Shown: positions 9,099-17,851, numbered from the stretch's first letter. The stretch is DNA of 39,423 nt from Rubritalea profundi (GCF_002954445.1 NZ_MQWA01000001.1:4120095-4159517); one strand, 5' to 3'. A program made the numbers and translations. Notes: a model not told the origin generated them from the letters alone.

Positions 9099-9943
9099 AT
9101 GGAAAAAAACGCCTCCATGCAACAAAGCAAGCCAAGCACACCTCAGCTGAAATCTGATCGGCCCTTCCTCGTTGGGCTCTTCGGCTTCACTTTGCTTTAT
9201 GTTGCGCTGATCGCCTTGTTAGTAGTAGCCAATGCCAGCTACATCACCTGGGATAAACTGGTGGAGGCGATCACTAGCGACGCCATTCAGCAATCACTCA
9301 CCCTCACCTTCCTCACCTGCACGGTCACCGCTATTCTCTCAGTCATTTTTGCGGTTCCCATTGGCTACACACTCTCGCGCTTCAACTTTCGCGGCCGCAC
9401 CTTGTTAGACACCGTACTAGATATCCCCATCATCCTCCCCCACTCGTTGTTGGGCTCAGCCTGTTGATTCTGTTTAACTCCTTTCCCACCCGCGATAGTT
9501 CATTGGAAAACTGGCTCAACGCCCACGGCATGCATGTCACCTTCCACATTCCCGCCATCATCCTCGCCCAGTTTACTGTGGCCGCAGCCTTCGCAGTGCG
9601 AAGCATGAAAAATACTTTTGATCAAATCTCTCCACGCGCGGAAATGGTAGCCCTCACCCTCGGCTGCAACCGCTCCCAGGCCTTCTGGCGCATCACACTC
9701 CCCCAAGCCGGCCGAGGCGTTCTCTCAGCGGGCGTTCTAGCCTGGGCACGCGCCCTTGGTGAGTTTGGCCCGATCCTCGTCTTCGCCGGAGCCACACGCG
9801 GCCGTACCGAAGTCCTCGCCACCTCGGTCTTCCTAGAAATCAACATTGGCAACCTAGGCGGTGCGGCTGCTGTCTCCCTCCTACTCATCACCCTCGCCGT
9901 CACCACCATCCTCATCATCCGAATCGCCGGAGACCGGAAGTAA
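9099..9943 (+). pseudogene. modB: Molybdate/tungstate ABC permease, split by a -1 frameshift
   Basis: Two overlapping frames together make one normal permease. The first (9099-9467) gives the N-terminal TM segment and the SLTLTFLTCTVTAILSVIFAVPIGYTLSR part, then runs out at a TGA just after DIPIILP. The second (from about 9441 to 9943) continues with the rest, including the EAA-loop equivalent (TLGCNRSQAFWRITLPQA), ALGEFGPILVFAGATRGRTE and the final TM segments. The break sits in a run of five C residues at 9437-9441: one more C would give DIPIILPPLVVGLSLLILFN, the expected ModB sequence, without a stop. The repaired product would have about 282 residues. Everything else looks under selection, so this is a recent mutation, a sequencing error in the C run, or a slip-prone switch; I cannot tell which. 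Confidence 0.8.
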
Positions 9944-10005
9944 CTCTCGGCCAGCGGTCACTGTCACCACTTGCTATCTTTCGCCTTCAACTTTAGTATC
10001 ACCCC

Positions 10006-10253
10006 ATGGAAACAGCTCAAAAACTCCGGGAATCCCGCTCCCGCAACTTGTTGCATCGCTCAGATCAAGCTGTGAAGCAGCTGCGCGTTTTCAAGGAGGT
10101 TTTACCTATTACACCGAAGAACTCGGAATCTTCCGAACCTTCGCCAAACAAAACAATCTCTTCCTCACCCAAGCGCCAGCAGAGTTAGCCACACACACGT
10201 CACATGAAAGTATAATACGTTTCCTCGTCCGAAACAAATTTTGTCAATTTTGA
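10006..10253 (+). pseudogene. Possible degraded gene between modB and modC
   Basis: No clean gene fits this 366-base gap (9944-10309). One frame starts METAQKLRES at 10006 and becomes low-complexity after about 27 codons. A different frame over about 10079-10200 reads like real protein (FTYYTEELGIFRTFAKQN and LFLTQAPAELA). Joining the two with a shift near 10080 gives a helical protein of about 65 residues that then ends. The family is not recognised. A truncated gene broken by a frameshift is the most economical reading, but an intact small protein or no gene at all is possible. Confidence 0.3.
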
Positions 10254-10277
10254 GAAATTCTGAAATTCTGTATAAAA
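10231..10277. repeat. AT-rich interspersed motif, copy 1
   Basis: An AT-rich stretch just upstream of modC. It shares the ordered blocks CAAATTTTGTCAATTTT, then GAGAAATT, then CTGTATAAAAA with a second stretch at 37859-37911. The two copies differ by small gaps. It may supply a promoter for modC, since TATAAA lies about 35 bases before the GTG, or be a small dispersed repeat. Confidence 0.4.
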
Positions 10278-10309
10278 AAACTCCTTCACTTTAAAAACAT
10301 AAAACCACA

Positions 10310-10942
10310 GTGTTAACAGTCCAACAACTCTCCATCAAATCAGGCAGCTTTGAACTCAATTCCATCAGCTTTGATGTTCCAACCGGTGCTTGCGTTGCCC
10401 TCATGGGCACCAGTGGATCTGGTAAAACAACCATCATGGAAGCCATTTGCGGACTCCGCCAGATCACTGCTGGTAAGATTATGTTAGATGGCCGCGACAT
10501 TACCAAGCTGCCACCCGGAGCTCGCCACGTGGCACTGGTACCACAAGATAACGTCCTCTTCCCCCACCTCAGTGTTCGCGACCACCTTGCCTTCGGCCCC
10601 AGTATCCAAAAATGGAGCAGCGCCGACACCAAGCTCCGGGTCGAAGAGCTCGCTGAAAGCCTCGGCATCACCCACTTACTAGACCGTGGACCAGACAAGC
10701 TTTCAGGTGGTGAATCCAAACGCGTCGCCCTCGGCCGTGCCCTTGCCACCCGCCCGTCATTGCTCTGCCTAGACGAAGCCCTCACCGGCCTAGACGACGA
10801 CACCCACGCCGAAATCCTCGACGTCATCAAGTCGCACATCAGCAAAGAGAACATCACCACCCTCCACATCACCCACTCCCTCAGAGAAGCCGAAGAACTA
10901 GCCGATCAAGTGATTCAGATGGCAGAGCTGCGGTCCAATTAA
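10310..10942 (+). CDS. modC: Molybdate/tungstate-type ABC transporter ATPase
   Basis: A 210-residue nucleotide-binding subunit: Walker A GTSGSGKTT near residues 33-41, Q-loop VPQDNVLFPHLSV, signature LSGGESKRVALGRALA, Walker B LLCLDEALTGLD and H-loop LHITHS. It lacks the C-terminal MOP/TOBE oxyanion-sensing domain found in longer ModC proteins, so it is the short type. The start is GTG at 10310, and no upstream ATG is in frame. It should power uptake with the modA and modB products, but a gap of 366 bases holding a possible gene remnant separates it from modB, so it may have its own promoter. A fragment closely related to its bases 10785-10858 recurs at 19278-19349. Confidence 0.85.
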   Translation: MLTVQQLSIKSGSFELNSISFDVPTGACVALMGTSGSGKTTIMEAICGLRQITAGKIMLDGRDITKLPPGARHVALVPQDNVLFPHLSVRDHLAFGPSIQKWSSADTKLRVEELAESLGITHLLDRGPDKLSGGESKRVALGRALATRPSLLCLDEALTGLDDDTHAEILDVIKSHISKENITTLHITHSLREAEELADQVIQMAELRSN

Positions 10943-11244
10943 GAATGAGGAAAGTTGCCACGCTAAAGCCGTGCATGGCTGAAGGCCATACTCACGCGGT
11001 GACGAGCTACACAACCCCATGCTCTTCCCCTTTCCTTTACGACCCACAAGCGTACACCACGGCCGTCTAAATCAATCTTAGTTAGACACTTACGGCAGAA
11101 CCCAACTCTGCAACCACAAGCCCCCATAAAAAAAGGCTATAAGTGCCCCCTATTTTACGTATTCTCTGCTCATTCGTGTGAAGAATTACTCTTAAATTCT
11201 AGCTCTCACACCTCCCTTTCACCACTCCTACGTTCCACCTTTTT
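10943..11244. other. Intergenic region, no gene seen
   Basis: 302 bases between modC and the restriction-methyltransferase gene. No convincing ORF, RNA gene or intrinsic terminator was found. A small hairpin ATGGC-TGAAG-GCCAT lies near 10975-10990 without a following T run. The second half is AT-richer and probably holds the promoter of the next gene, but no clear -35/-10 pair stands out. Confidence 0.5.
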
Positions 11245-14200
11245 ATGTCCTCCTCTTCTTCAGTCGAAACATTCATCTCCCGCTGGCAAAATTCCGGAGC
11301 CGCCGAGCGCTCCAACTACGCCCTCTTCATCTCCGAACTATGTGACCTACTCGAAGTCGAGCGTCCGCAGCCGTCCTCTGAGCACAACAACCAGAACGAC
11401 TACGTCATCGACCGCGCCTTCACCCGCAAGGACAAAGACGACAACAACTCCACCGTCTACCTAGATCTCTACAAGCGCGGCCACTTCGTGCTCGAAACCA
11501 AGCAAGGCTCAAACGAATCAGGCGGAAAAGTCGGCCACGGCAAGCGCGGAACCAAGGGCTGGGACAAAGCACTAGACAAAGCCTACCACCAAGCCCGCGC
11601 CTACATCCGCGATCTGCCCGCCGAGCACGGACGCCCACCCTTCCTTATCGTCGCCGACGTCGGCCATTGTTTCGACGTCTACGCCGAGTTCACTGGCACA
11701 GGCGGCACCTATCTAGCCTACCCTAACCCAGCCAAGCGCCGCATCTTCCTAGAAGACCTCAAGCAGCCCGAGACCCGCGAGCTACTCAAGACCATCTGGA
11801 GCACCCCGCACAAACTCGATCCCTCCAAGCACGCCGCCAAGGTCACCCGCGAAGTAGCCGACACCCTCGCCTTACTCGCCACCTCTCTGGAAAAGGAAAA
11901 CCACGACCCGCAGACCATCGCCACCTTCCTCCAGCGCATCCTCTTCACCCTCTTCGCCGAGGACATCGGCCTACTTCCTGAAAAAGCCTTTGAGAATCTC
12001 CTCATCAGCATCAAGGACACGCCTAAAGGCTTCCCCGTCATGGTCTCCAGCCTCTGGAATGAAATGGCAACTGGCACCGAGTTCTCCACCATCCTTCACA
12101 AAGAAATCGCCTACTTCAATGGCGGGCTCTTCGACAACCCCACAGCCCTCCCGCTCGACACCCCACAGATAGAACTCATCATCCACGCTGCCAAGCAAGA
12201 CTGGACAGAGGTCGAGCCTGCCATCTTCGGAACCCTGCTAGAGCGAGCCCTCGATCCAACGGAGCGGCACAAGCTAGGTGCCCACTACACCCCGCGCTCC
12301 TACGTCGATCGCCTGATCGAGCCCACCCTGATGCAGCCGCTTCGCGAAAATTGGGATGCCGTAAAGACCGCCGCGGCATTGCTCCACGATGCTAACAAGG
12401 ACGACAAAGCACGTGAAGAAATCGAGAACTTCCACCGCCAGCTCTGCGCTATCCGCGTGCTCGATCCCGCCTGTGGATCTGGAAATTTTCTTTACGTAGC
12501 ACTCGCCCGCATGAAAGAACTAGAGGCCGAGGTGCTCGACCTGCTCGACGCCCTCGGTGGCAACCGCACCCTAGAGATGGATTCGTTCAAAGTCCGCCCC
12601 GACCAATTCCTCGGTCTAGAGATCAACGAACGCGCCTGCGCCATCGCCCAGCTCGTTCTCTGGATCGGCTACTTCCAGTGGCATCACAAGACCACAGGCA
12701 CCGCCGATACCAACGACCGCCCACTACTGCCAAAGCAACAAACCATCTCCCACAAGGACGCCGTGCTCGACTACGACGCGCAAATCCCACGCACCGATCC
12801 CGACACTGGCGAGTTCCTCACCATCTGGGACGGCCGCACCACCAAGCCCCACCCCGTCACTGGTAAAGAAGTCCCCGACGAAACCGCCCGCAAGCCTCTC
12901 TACGACTACACCAACCCACGCCGCACCGAGTGGCCACAGGCCGAGTATATTGTTGGTAATCCGCCATTCCTCGGAAACAAACGTATGCGCGAAGGATTAG
13001 GCGATGGCTATGTCGAGGCGCTGCGTACAGCGTGGAAAAAACACAAAGCAGGGTCTTGGGACTTCGTCATGTTTTGGTGGCACCAAGCCGCCGAACTCGC
13101 ACGCGATGGAAAGACTAATCAATTTGGATTCATCACCACCAACTCGATCCACCAGACGTTCAACCGCCGCTGTGTCGAAGCGTTTCTCAATAACGACAAA
13201 AAACCGACCTCCATCACCTTCGCTATTCCTGATCATCCGTGGGTGGATTCGGCTGATGGAGCCGCTGTGAGAATTGCCATGAGTGTTGCAAAACACGGCA
13301 ATGCTATAGGTGTCATAAAAAATGTCTCTAGTGAGGAAGAGCTAAGCTCCGGTGAGATTGAAATACTCTTCTCTAGGAAAAAGGGTAAAGTCCTAGCAAA
13401 CCTGAAGATCGGGGCTCATACATCTTCCGCCTATAGCTTAAAGAGCAATGAAATTTTGTCAGGTCAAGGCGTCATCGTGCTTGGCGAAGGTTTCCAGCTC
13501 TCCCAGTCCGAGGCTGACTCTTTTAAAATAGCTCACCCAAACAGCGCGCATCTCATAAAGCGATACATGAATGGCAGTGACCTTGTGAGAGTGTCCAGAA
13601 ACCTCAGGATAATCGACCTTCACGGACTGACCGAAAAACAGGTCACTGAACACCCATTAATTTATCAGAGAGTCTATGATGAGGTTCGCCCTAAACGCCT
13701 TCAGATGAATGACAAACAACGTAGGGAAAAGTGGTGGTTATTTGGACGGAGTAATCAAATTCTGCGAAATGCTATTACGGGACTAGATCGATACATTGCT
13801 ACTTGCCGCACAGCAAAACATAGAACTTTCACTTTCCTTACTGGAGACATCCTTCCAGATGCTAAAATCGTAGCAATCGGATCAGCAGATTCAGATGTAT
13901 TATCTTCTCTCAGCAGCTCTATTCATTGTCTATGGGCACACCATACCGGTGCTTTTCTCGAAGATAGGCCAAATTACAATCACGCTGATTGTTTCAATAA
14001 ATTCCCTTTCCCCGAGTTCCCCGACGGTGAGTTAAAAGAAACCCTCCGCACCCTCGGCGAGCAACTCGATGCCCACCGTAAGGCGCGCCAAGCCGAGCAC
14101 CCCGATCTCACCCTCACTGGCATGTACAACGTACTAGAAAAACTGCGCAAAGAAGAACCTCTGACCGACAAAGACAAAGTCATCTACGACCATGGGCTTG

Positions 14201-14733
14201 TCACTCTGCTCAAGCAAATCCACGACGACATCGACGATGCCGTTGTGGAAGCCTACCGTAGAAGTGGCTTCCAGCCGCTTTCCAACTACCTCGACAACAC
14301 AGCAAAGAGCCTAGATGGCTCTTCTACGGCTACGCCCATCGCCGACCGTCTCGCCCGTGGCGACGAAGCGCTAGAACAAGCCATCCTCCAGTCCCTTGTC
14401 GACCTCAACCACGAACGAGCTGCCGAAGAAGCCCAAGGAAAGATCCGCTACCTACGCCCCGACTTCCAAGACCCCGAGAACACCCAAGCAAGCACTTCTA
14501 CCCAAACTCTGGAAACCGCCGACCTCAAGCTCGCCACCAAGAAAACCAAAACCACCAGCAAGCTGAAGTGGCCAAAGCCACTCCCCGAGCAAGTCACCAT
14601 CATCAAAGACCTCTGTGCCACCCACGGCACCAACGCCGAAACTCTCTCCCAACTCTTCGGCCGCGCCTCAAAATCCCGCCACACCCAGATCGACCAGATC
14701 CTCCAAACCCTCACAGCCCTCGGCCAAATCTAA
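11245..14733 (+). CDS. MmeI-like fused restriction endonuclease/DNA methyltransferase (type IIG/IIL)
   Basis: A 1162-residue single-chain restriction-modification protein. The N-terminus has a PD-(D/E)xK-like nuclease signature, Asp74 (YLDLYK) and Glu84-Thr-Lys86 (LETKQG), as in MmeI-type enzymes. A helical linker leads to an N6-adenine/gamma-class methyltransferase with motif [10 protein letters not shown] (from 407) and motif IV NPPF (572-575). After it, about residues 675-920 correspond to the target recognition region, and a C-terminal helical region follows. In MmeI relatives one protein cuts and methylates, host protection coming from hemimethylation, so no separate methylase is needed. 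The recognition region is encoded by visibly AT-richer DNA than the flanks, suggesting module exchange. A DUF2971 gene follows 3 bases later. BREX PglX is an alternative label, but no other BREX genes are present. Confidence 0.85.
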   Translation: MSSSSSVETFISRWQNSGAAERSNYALFISELCDLLEVERPQPSSEHNNQNDYVIDRAFTRKDKDDNNSTVYLDLYKRGHFVLETKQGSNESGGKVGHGKRGTKGWDKALDKAYHQARAYIRDLPAEHGRPPFLIVADVGHCFDVYAEFTGTGGTYLAYPNPAKRRIFLEDLKQPETRELLKTIWSTPHKLDPSKHAAKVTREVADTLALLATSLEKENHDPQTIATFLQRILFTLFAEDIGLLPEKAFENLLISIKDTPKGFPVMVSSLWNEMATGTEFSTILHKEIAYFNGGLFDNPTALPLDTPQIELIIHAAKQDWTEVEPAIFGTLLERALDPTERHKLGAHYTPRSYVDRLIEPTLMQPLRENWDAVKTAAALLHDANKDDKAREEIENFHRQLCAIRVLDPACGSGNFLYVALARMKELEAEVLDLLDALGGNRTLEMDSFKVRPDQFLGLEINERACAIAQLVLWIGYFQWHHKTTGTADTNDRPLLPKQQTISHKDAVLDYDAQIPRTDPDTGEFLTIWDGRTTKPHPVTGKEVPDETARKPLYDYTNPRRTEWPQAEYIVGNPPFLGNKRMREGLGDGYVEALRTAWKKHKAGSWDFVMFWWHQAAELARDGKTNQFGFITTNSIHQTFNRRCVEAFLNNDKKPTSITFAIPDHPWVDSADGAAVRIAMSVAKHGNAIGVIKNVSSEEELSSGEIEILFSRKKGKVLANLKIGAHTSSAYSLKSNEILSGQGVIVLGEGFQLSQSEADSFKIAHPNSAHLIKRYMNGSDLVRVSRNLRIIDLHGLTEKQVTEHPLIYQRVYDEVRPKRLQMNDKQRREKWWLFGRSNQILRNAITGLDRYIATCRTAKHRTFTFLTGDILPDAKIVAIGSADSDVLSSLSSSIHCLWAHHTGAFLEDRPNYNHADCFNKFPFPEFPDGELKETLRTLGEQLDAHRKARQAEHPDLTLTGMYNVLEKLRKEEPLTDKDKVIYDHGLVTLLKQIHDDIDDAVVEAYRRSGFQPLSNYLDNTAKSLDGSSTATPIADRLARGDEALEQAILQSLVDLNHERAAEEAQGKIRYLRPDFQDPENTQASTSTQTLETADLKLATKKTKTTSKLKWPKPLPEQVTIIKDLCATHGTNAETLSQLFGRASKSRHTQIDQILQTLTALGQI

Positions 14734-14736
14734 GCT

Positions 14737-15486
14737 ATGTCAAAACGCAAAAAGAACAGAGACATCCCATCACCGGATACGATCTACCGGTATCTCGACC
14801 TTCAAGCAGGGCTGGCAACTCTTGAACAAAAAGAATTTAAAGTCAGCCGCTTAAGCCAATTGAATGATCCATTCGAGTGGCTACCTACAATCATTGATTG
14901 GCAGGACACAAAAAATTTAACTCCTCATGATATCGAATTGGCTCAGCGTGAGATGATGGCAACCATTGGTGAGCTGTTGGGAATCATTTGTTTTTCAGGC
15001 AGATCTGATCTCCCCGCCTTATGGGCACACTACGCACAAGAACACCAAGGAATTGCCATCGGAGTTTCAGCTAGTAGCCCATGTTTCTCAAGGGTTGATA
15101 ACCCACCTAAACCGATTAATTATGATGATCGGAGAATCAAAATAAAATGGCGAGACCTATCCAGCAGCATTAACGGATCAAGTGCCAGCCCAGAGTTTAG
15201 CAAAGCACTTACGGACCTTGGATTTCGGAAGGGCGAGAACTGGGAATACGAGAATGAATACCGAGCTTTATTCCGATTAAAGGAATGCGAAACCGTCAAA
15301 AATGGAATGTATTTTGTAAAATCAGATGACACGTTTAAAATCACTGAGATCATCGTCGGCGCTAATTGTCGAGTTGACCCAGGCTATTTCAAAAAGAGTC
15401 TAGAGCTGCACGGTTATTCAAATGTGAAGGTATTTAAATCTAGATTAAGGAAAGACAAGCACCTCATGGAGAAAGTGCCTGTTTAA
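14737..15486 (+). CDS. DUF2971 domain protein, coupled to the restriction-methyltransferase gene
   Basis: A 249-residue protein that fits DUF2971: an N-terminal YRYL-DLQAGLATL start, then KVSRLSQLNDPFEW (near 36-49), IICFSGRSDLPALWAHYAQEHQGIAIGV (about 83-110) and, late, NWEYENEYRAL (about 168-178) with a conserved acidic/aromatic pattern. No membrane segment or signal peptide. The family has no settled biochemical role; members often sit beside restriction-modification and other defence genes. The ATG lies 3 bases after the stop of the MmeI-like gene, so the two are surely one transcript and probably translationally coupled. It could be an accessory defence factor or a regulator of the enzyme; the sequence does not decide. 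Base composition is AT-richer than most of the preceding gene. Confidence 0.75.
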   Translation: MSKRKKNRDIPSPDTIYRYLDLQAGLATLEQKEFKVSRLSQLNDPFEWLPTIIDWQDTKNLTPHDIELAQREMMATIGELLGIICFSGRSDLPALWAHYAQEHQGIAIGVSASSPCFSRVDNPPKPINYDDRRIKIKWRDLSSSINGSSASPEFSKALTDLGFRKGENWEYENEYRALFRLKECETVKNGMYFVKSDDTFKITEIIVGANCRVDPGYFKKSLELHGYSNVKVFKSRLRKDKHLMEKVPV

Positions 15487-15524
15487 GATGAGCCAAAGCT
15501 GTGGTCTAAAATCACAAGCCTGAC

Positions 15525-15540
15525 CCTAAGTCCACTTAGG
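15525..15540. terminator. Short hairpin between convergent genes
   Basis: CCTAAG-TCCA-CTTAGG is a perfect 6-bp stem with a 4-base loop in the 67-base gap between two convergent genes. There is no T run on either side, so it is at best a weak terminator or an mRNA 3' end structure. Confidence 0.3.
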
Positions 15541-15553
15541 CTTAGCGACTAAT

Positions 15554-15874
15554 CTAGCTACACTTGGCGACAGCGTACCCCACAATAGCTCCAAATAAAA
15601 TCTTCAATACATCCCACAAGCGATTAGACTTTTCACCTTCTTCGATCTTTTTGACTTCTAAATATTTGTTAGCTCTCTCTGTAAGTCCTAAAATGTATAT
15701 CTCATTGTCGCTGTTAAGCTGTGGGTTTATAATGCCAATTTCCACCCACCCTTCTTTCTCTAAGCTAGCGGCTTCTTCATTAGATAAATCTACACCACCA
15801 ACCGGCACTGGCTTGGTTTCAGGGCTGAGACGATCCAACTCAAACAACACTTTATGAAGTTTTTTTTCTTCCAT
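15554..15874 (-). CDS. Small hypothetical protein with C-terminal membrane anchor
   Basis: A 106-residue protein, no family recognised. Residues 1-80 are charged, and the stretch EIYILGLTERANKYLEVKK resembles the last helix and wing of small winged-helix proteins. The C-terminus (about 86-103: LWDVLKILFGAIVGYAVA) is one hydrophobic helix, so the protein is probably tail-anchored in the inner membrane with the rest in the cytoplasm. ATG start. It converges with the DUF2971 gene and borders the repeat-rich restriction-gene remains, so it may be accessory. A cytoplasmic sensor plus membrane helix is a common plan in small defence effectors, but nothing here proves that. Confidence 0.6.
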   Translation of the reverse strand: MEEKKLHKVLFELDRLSPETKPVPVGGVDLSNEEAASLEKEGWVEIGIINPQLNSDNEIYILGLTERANKYLEVKKIEEGEKSNRLWDVLKILFGAIVGYAVAKCS

Positions 15875-16012
15875 TTAAATAACCTATCAATGGATAGAAA
15901 ACAACTCTACTAAAAACACCAAGAAAGCCGAACACATAATAGAGGCCACCCCCCTAGTAAGTAGTATAATTTTAGAAACTAGAGTCCAGCCCAGTCGCTG
16001 AAAAACTAAGGC

Positions 16013-16045
16013 CTCATACACTATTAGACAGACTAACTGAGCTGC
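16013..16045 (+). repeat. 33-bp dispersed repeat, copy 1
   Basis: A 33-base sequence containing TATTAGACAGACTAACTGAG, identical to the copy at 16218-16250. A diverged shorter copy is at 17948-17977, and its core CTAACTGAGCTT recurs at 19264-19275. Confidence 0.85.
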
Positions 16046-16124
16046 TCAAAGAAGTAGGAAAGACAAATTAACCCCAGAAAGAATCCAGCGCCTTGATGCC
16101 TTGAAATTTGTTTGGAGAGTGTAG
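16041..16124 (+). pseudogene. Fragment of a helicase-associated (HA) domain
   Basis: One frame, bounded by stops, reads KDKLTPERIQRLDALKFVW before a TAG. This matches the C-terminal signature of the HA domain (consensus like LspERiarLeaLGFvW), repeated in the tails of some superfamily II helicases. Only this end of the domain survives, so it is a scrap of a lost gene. It lies inside the inverted-repeat-bounded element and 128 bases before the longer hsdR remnant. Confidence 0.55.
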
Positions 16125-16165
16125 TACTAGGGGGCTGTAGTACTAGGGGTCAGGCCTCCATTTTT

Positions 16166-16219
16166 GAGAATGTCCTCAAGTTCTCGGTGGAATATGTTGG
16201 ACGCTACAAGCAGAAGGCT
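16166..16219 (+). pseudogene. hsdR fragment, allele 1 (18 codons)
   Basis: Encodes ENVLKFSVEYVGRYKQKA, the same 18 residues as the start of the long hsdR remnant (16261-16314), but the DNA differs at several third codon positions only. The fragment is followed directly by a copy of the 33-bp repeat. It therefore comes from a related but different hsdR allele or an old duplication, not from a recent tandem copy. Confidence 0.65.
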
Positions 16220-16250
16220 CATACACTATTAGACAGACTAACTGAGCTGC
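16218..16250 (+). repeat. 33-bp dispersed repeat, copy 2
   Basis: Identical to 16013-16045. It sits exactly between the two hsdR fragments. Confidence 0.85.
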
Positions 16251-16251
16251 G

Positions 16252-17644
16252 ATCAAGGACGAGAACGTCCTCAAGTTCTCAGTAGAATATGTGGGACGCT
16301 ACAAGCAGAAGGCTGATTCCCCTAACAACGTCGACATCGAGGTCGAAGGAATCGACACCAAGGAGCTGATGGAGTCTCCAGCGCGACTCGAAAAAATCAC
16401 CGACTACATTCTCGACCGCCACAAAGCCAAGACCAAGCACCCACAATTCAACGCGATGTTCTGCGTGAGTTCGGTGGACGTGCTGATCCAGTACTACCAG
16501 CTCTTCGCTAAGAAGAAGAAAGAAGGAAAACATAATCTCAAAATCGCCACGATCTTCAGCTACGCAGCCAATGAAGACGACAAAGATGCGGACGGCATTC
16601 TCGATGATGGTGGTGAAATCGTCGGTGGTGATGTGGGTAACAAACACACCAGAGAACACCTAGACAGCTTCATCAGCGAATACAATGGGATGTTCGGGAC
16701 GAACTACTCGACCAAGGATTCCAAGTCGTTCTACGGCTATTACCAAGACATCGCCAAGAAGGTCAAAGCCAAGAAGGTCGACATCTTGCTAGTCGTGAAC
16801 ATGTTTCTCACTGGCTTCGACGCAAAGACACTCAACACGCTCTACGTCGACAAGAACCTTCGCTACCACGGACTGATCCAAGCGTACTCCCGCACCAACA
16901 GGATTCTCAACCAAGTGAAGTCACAGGGAAACATCGTGGTGTTCCGCAACCGTCGACGAAGAAGCCGAGCTTCAATTCATCAAAACTTTCCGCGAACTGA
17001 TGAGGCTGATGAACACCCTCGAAAGCTACGCTGAATTTGATTCCGATGATCTAGCGATGACAGCTCAACGCTTTGCTGACTTCAAGAGCGCCTACCTCGA
17101 CCTCTATGCCAAAGCAAAATCTGACACCGAGAAAGAGAAGGTCTCGATCCTCGACGATGTCGACTTCGAGCTTGAGCTGATCCACCGCGACGTGATCAAC
17201 GTCCAATACATCCTCCAGCTCCTAGCCCAGCTCTATGACGCTGACGATGCCGAACAGAAAGCAATCAAGAAGCGTATTCTCGATGCTCTAGCAGGAGATC
17301 CAGAGCTACGCACCAAGAAGGAACTCATCGAAAAGTTCATCGAAACCACCCTCCCCACCATCACCAACGCCGCCGAAATCCCAGAGTGCTTCGAGGAGTA
17401 CTGGGAACAAGAAAGGCGCAAGGCATTCGAGGAGCTAGTGAAGGAGGAGCAACTCAACGAAGACAAACTCGCCAAGGTGATCGAACGCTACGTCTACACA
17501 GGCAAAGAACCCCTCTCCAACCCCGACATCATCCAACTCATCGAGAAGAAGCTCAAGCTCAGCGAACGCAAACCGACAAGAGAACGTGTGCTAAGCAAAG
17601 TCATCGATTATGTGAGTACTTTCATCAAGGGAGTTGCTGCGTAG
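16252..17644 (+). pseudogene. hsdR: Type I restriction enzyme R subunit, 3' remnant with internal deletion
   Basis: About 460 codons from the C-terminal half of HsdR, whose full length is near 1000. The first frame (to about 16950) carries the late motor motifs: NMFLTGFDAKTLNTLYVDK (motif V-like) and LIQAYSRTNRI (motif VI-like), then GNIVVFRN. A second frame, readable from about 16952, begins VDEEAELQFIKTFRELMRL and runs through the C-terminal helical region to the stop at 17644. In EcoR124-type HsdR several dozen residues separate these two blocks, so about that much is deleted at 16945-16953, with a frame change. The N-terminal nuclease domain and the Walker A and DEAD motifs are absent, and no hsdM or hsdS is nearby. 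The gene cannot make an active enzyme. Confidence 0.85.
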
Positions 17645-17727
17645 GCTCTATGGGAACACTAGACGGTCAATATTGCTCCCTGATCTTTCTATAAGGATCC
17701 TAACGCGCCGAACTCAGCAGTCTTCTA

Positions 17728-17751
17728 GCGCCTCCCACTGTCAAAAGTCCA
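17728..17751 (+). repeat. 24-bp repeat pair, copy 1
   Basis: GCGCCTCCCACTGTC followed by AAAAGTCCA. A second copy at 17910-17933 differs at one base. The two copies flank the shared hairpin repeat at 17802-17851. Confidence 0.75.
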
Positions 17752-17801
17752 AGGTCTAAAAGTCCAACCAACGAAGTCTGGTGACTTCACCCAAAAAAAC
17801 C

Positions 17802-17851
17802 ATCGCGACCACGCGATCTAACCCGACCTTCGACCTTCCGACCTTCGACAC
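17802..17851 (+). repeat. Hairpin repeat shared with 36201-36250, copy 1
   Basis: Begins with the perfect hairpin ATCGCG-ACCA-CGCGAT, continues CTA, then GACCTTCGACCTTCCGACC and TTCGACAC. The copy at 36201-36250 keeps the hairpin exactly and the rest with a few substitutions. Both are intergenic. Confidence 0.75.

Larger units (their letters stand above)
15938..16162. mobile_element. Small element with imperfect inverted ends (about 225 bp)
   Basis: The left end (15938-15967, AATAGAGGCC...CCCCCTAGTA) and the reverse complement of the right end (16137-16162, AATGGAGGCC...CCCCTAGTA) match with small gaps. An extra partial copy of the inner right end (GTAGTACTAGGGGG) lies at 16121-16134. The interior holds a helicase-associated domain scrap and one copy of the 33-bp repeat. 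No transposase is encoded, so it would be a non-autonomous or decayed element. Confidence 0.4.

Noticed and set aside
10291-10872. 193-residue minus-strand frame
   Set aside because: Antisense to the clear ABC ATPase gene.
11245-14733. BREX or Pgl system
   Set aside because: The methyltransferase resembles PglX in length, but no brxA-C or pglZ genes are nearby and the N-terminal nuclease motif fits MmeI-type enzymes.
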